From an uncultured Sphingobacteriaceae bacterium (lineage in GTDB: Bacteria; Bacteroidota; Bacteroidia; Sphingobacteriales; Sphingobacteriaceae), in the NCBI GenBank assembly GCA_937875035.1, contig CALNCF010000039.1:1-7042 (forward strand): a stretch of 7,042 nt of DNA. The letters run 5' to 3'. The position numbers and the translations under genes are program-made. Under the pieces are notes generated by a model. It searched no databases. It saw only the letters and a program-made list of their open reading frames with translations, and was not told the origin of the DNA. Positions within the stretch are counted from its first letter, which is position 1; each line of letters opens with the position of its first letter. Of this stretch, positions 5,405-7,042 are shown piece after piece.

Positions 5405-6621
5405 TCATTTCCAAAAGCGACCGAAAGCTACAGGGCACCATATCGCTCCCGGGCTCTAAAAGTGAGAGCAACCGCGCCCTCATTATACAAGCCCTGTGCG
5501 AAGAGCCCTTCCGGATCAGCCACCTGGCTGTTTCCGAAGATACCCATACCCTGCAAAGTCTTTTAAGCGCACCAGCGCAAGGGCTGAAAGATTGCGGCCA
5601 TGCAGGAAGCACCTTTCGTTTCCTGGCTGCGCTGTATGCCGCGCAGCCAGGGGCACACGTGATCCTGACCGGTTCGGAACGAATGAAGCAAAGGCCCATC
5701 GCTCCATTGGCAGAAGCGCTTCAAAGCCTGGGTGCGGATATCCGTTATACGGGGGAAGCAGGCTACCCGCCCCTCGAAATAAAGGGAGCTACCCTGCATT
5801 CAGCGGAAGCGATCTCTATCCGCGCCGACATCAGCAGCCAGTTCATCTCTGCATTGCTGCTCATCGCGCCTACGCTCAGGGATGGCTTACGACTGCAGCT
5901 CGAAAACGAACCCGTTTCAGCGCCTTATATCGACCTGACCCTTTCCATAATGGCACAGTTCGGCGTAAGCCATGAACGGAATGCCAATGAAATCTACATC
6001 TCCCCGCAAGCCTACCGCGCAAGGGATCTTAACATTGAAGCCGACTGGAGCTCAGCGTCGTACTGGTACGCGCTTGTTGCGCTGGCCGAAGAGGCCGATA
6101 TCTTCCTGCCGGGACTGAATGGATACAGCCTGCAAGGCGACAGCATTTTGTCGGAGCTGATGGCCAACTTCGGGGTTACCTCCCAGTTCATCAACGGAGG
6201 GGTACGGCTGCTGCGTTCAGACAAGCAGCTCAGCCGGAAGATCTTTGATTTCAAGGACTGCCCGGACTTAGCCCAGACCGTGATCGTATGCTGCGCGGCC
6301 CTGCGGCATGAAGCTACCTTCACCGGTCTGCAAACCCTGCGCATCAAAGAAACCGACCGCGTTCTTGCGCTGCAGCAGGAGCTCCGTAAAACCGGGGCCA
6401 TACTTGAAGAAAAAGGACTGGTATATAAACTACGTTTCGAAGAAATGCCGAGCGGACCCATCCGTATCGAAACCTACGAAGACCACCGCATGGCATTGAG
6501 CTTTGCCGCGCTTGCCATGGTATTACCGCAGGTTGAGATCGCAGACCCGGAGGTGATCGTGAAATCATACCCCGGATTCTGGAATGACCTGGAAAGCACA
6601 GGCTTCCGGATCAGCCGCTAA
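5401..6621 (+). CDS. aroA: 3-phosphoshikimate 1-carboxyvinyltransferase (EPSP synthase)
   Basis: A 406-residue protein, slightly shorter than the 427 of E. coli. It transfers the enolpyruvyl group of PEP to shikimate 3-phosphate, the sixth step of the pathway, in the cytoplasm. Motifs in order: LPGSKSESNRAL with Lys20, Ser21 and Arg25; SEDTHTLQSLL with Asp47; the PEP-site loop HAGSTFRFLAAL (67-78) with Arg73; QRPIAPLAEALQSLGADI; SSQFISALLLIAP; DCPDLAQT with the catalytic Asp289 (E. coli Asp313); LRIKETDR with Glu317 and Arg320 (E. coli Glu341, Arg344); EDHRMA with Arg363; and Lys388 in VKSYPGFW. All catalytic residues are present. The residue after the loop arginine, Pro101 in E. coli, is Phe74. 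The ATG overlaps the original aroB stop as ATGA; no strong ribosome-binding site precedes it, so translation may depend on ribosomes arriving from aroB. It ends in TAA, 57 bases before aroC. Confidence 0.97.
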   Translation: MIISKSDRKLQGTISLPGSKSESNRALIIQALCEEPFRISHLAVSEDTHTLQSLLSAPAQGLKDCGHAGSTFRFLAALYAAQPGAHVILTGSERMKQRPIAPLAEALQSLGADIRYTGEAGYPPLEIKGATLHSAEAISIRADISSQFISALLLIAPTLRDGLRLQLENEPVSAPYIDLTLSIMAQFGVSHERNANEIYISPQAYRARDLNIEADWSSASYWYALVALAEEADIFLPGLNGYSLQGDSILSELMANFGVTSQFINGGVRLLRSDKQLSRKIFDFKDCPDLAQTVIVCCAALRHEATFTGLQTLRIKETDRVLALQQELRKTGAILEEKGLVYKLRFEEMPSGPIRIETYEDHRMALSFAALAMVLPQVEIADPEVIVKSYPGFWNDLESTGFRISR

Positions 6622-6625
6622 ATCA

Positions 6626-6656
6626 TTCAGCGCTTCGGCATATTTTACTTATTTTG
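6626..6656 (+). promoter_or_regulatory. Possible weak promoter before aroC
   Basis: In the 57-bp gap between aroA and aroC, TTATTTTG at 6649-6656 matches the Bacteroidota -7 box TAnnTTTG at all but its second base. Nineteen bases upstream lies only TTCA (6626-6629) in place of TTTG. This would allow extra transcription of aroC independent of the upstream promoter, but AT-rich gaps produce such matches by chance. A weak AGG at 6674-6676 is the only ribosome-binding-site candidate before the ATG. Confidence 0.3.
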
Positions 6657-6678
6657 GACCGAAAACAAACATCAGGTT

Positions 6679-7042
6679 ATGGGAGGAAATAGTTTCGGAA
6701 AGCTATTCAGGATCACGACGTTCGGGGAATCGCACGGCGAGGCGATCGGCGTAGTGATCGATGGCTGCCCGGCGGGAATGAACATCGACCTGGATTTTAT
6801 CCAGGCCGAGCTCGACCGTCGCAGGCAAAACAAGATCAGCTCACAACGTAAGGAGCCAGATACCGCGAAGATCATCTCAGGTGTTTTTGAGGGAAAAAGT
6901 ACCGGCACCCCGATCACCATCCTGATCCCGAATGAAGATGCCCGTTCCAAAGATTATGATTACCTGTCCGACAGCTACCGCCCCTCGCATGCCGACTATA
7001 CCTACGACATGAAGTACGGTATCCGCGATCATCGCGGAGGAG
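6679..7042 (+). CDS. aroC: Chorismate synthase (N-terminal part)
   Basis: The gene runs off the right edge after 121 complete codons; the family is usually about 350-400 residues. It starts MGGNSFGKLFRITTFGESHG, the hallmark N-terminus with the FGESHG signature at residues 16-21, and continues with GVVIDGCPAGM, the basic DRRRQNK region, and STGTPITILIPNEDARSKDY. The last visible part, YRPSHADYTYDMKYGIRDHRGG, is the FMN/substrate-binding signature. The enzyme removes phosphate from EPSP to give chorismate and needs reduced FMN. It follows aroA in the pathway as well as on the DNA, after a 57-base gap with a possible weak promoter. The chorismate produced is the substrate of the mutase domain encoded at the start of this operon. 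No defects are visible in the part present. Confidence 0.97.
   Translation, partial: MGGNSFGKLFRITTFGESHGEAIGVVIDGCPAGMNIDLDFIQAELDRRRQNKISSQRKEPDTAKIISGVFEGKSTGTPITILIPNEDARSKDYDYLSDSYRPSHADYTYDMKYGIRDHRGG

Noticed and set aside
6012..6461. Minus-strand open frame of about 150 codons inside aroA
   Set aside because: It has no recognisable motif and sits antisense to the strongly conserved catalytic part of EPSP synthase; it is a shadow frame.
6613..6639. Possible hairpin at the end of aroA as a terminator
   Set aside because: Only four base pairs (GCCG with CGGC) can be matched over a long loop, partly within the coding sequence; too weak to call.

Overview
The window reads as ordinary chromosomal DNA of a Bacteroidota bacterium, probably of the Chitinophagaceae/Sphingobacteriia type. 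This is inferred from protein family variants, the fused DAHP synthase-chorismate mutase, Bacteroidota-type promoter elements (TTTG / TAnnTTTG) and the lack of strong Shine-Dalgarno sites; no marker gene confirms the taxon. Nearly all of it is coding, all on the + strand. I found no RNA genes, mobile elements, CRISPR arrays or large repeats.

Left half (1-3154): a tightly packed signalling operon. In order: the 3' end of a multi-receiver protein (probably a hybrid histidine kinase), a CheR-type methyltransferase, a CheB-type methylesterase with no receiver domain, and a soluble receiver-histidine kinase. Gaps or overlaps are 3 nt, a 4-nt ATGA overlap, and 1 nt, so the genes are probably co-transcribed and translationally coupled. 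No chemoreceptor, CheA or CheW is present, so this looks like an orphan CheR/CheB module linked to a phosphorelay rather than a flagellar chemotaxis cluster.

An 80-bp intergenic region (3155-3234) carries an inverted repeat and a good Bacteroidota promoter match, separating signalling from metabolism.

Right half (3235-7042): shikimate/chorismate genes. DAHP synthase-chorismate mutase (first step, plus the first step towards Phe/Tyr), aroB (3-dehydroquinate synthase), aroA (EPSP synthase) and, after a short gap, the 5' part of aroC (chorismate synthase). Genes for 3-dehydroquinate dehydratase, shikimate dehydrogenase and shikimate kinase are not in the window.

The most notable observation is an in-frame amber codon (TAG, 5246-5248) inside aroB, just before the conserved Asp-Lys-Lys motif. 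Homology continues in the same frame to a TGA at 5402-5404 that overlaps the aroA start as ATGA, so the original gene clearly ran on. This is a nonsense mutation, a sequencing or assembly error, or a read-through site. The sequence alone cannot tell which, but other genes here use TAG as an ordinary stop, which argues against genome-wide reassignment.
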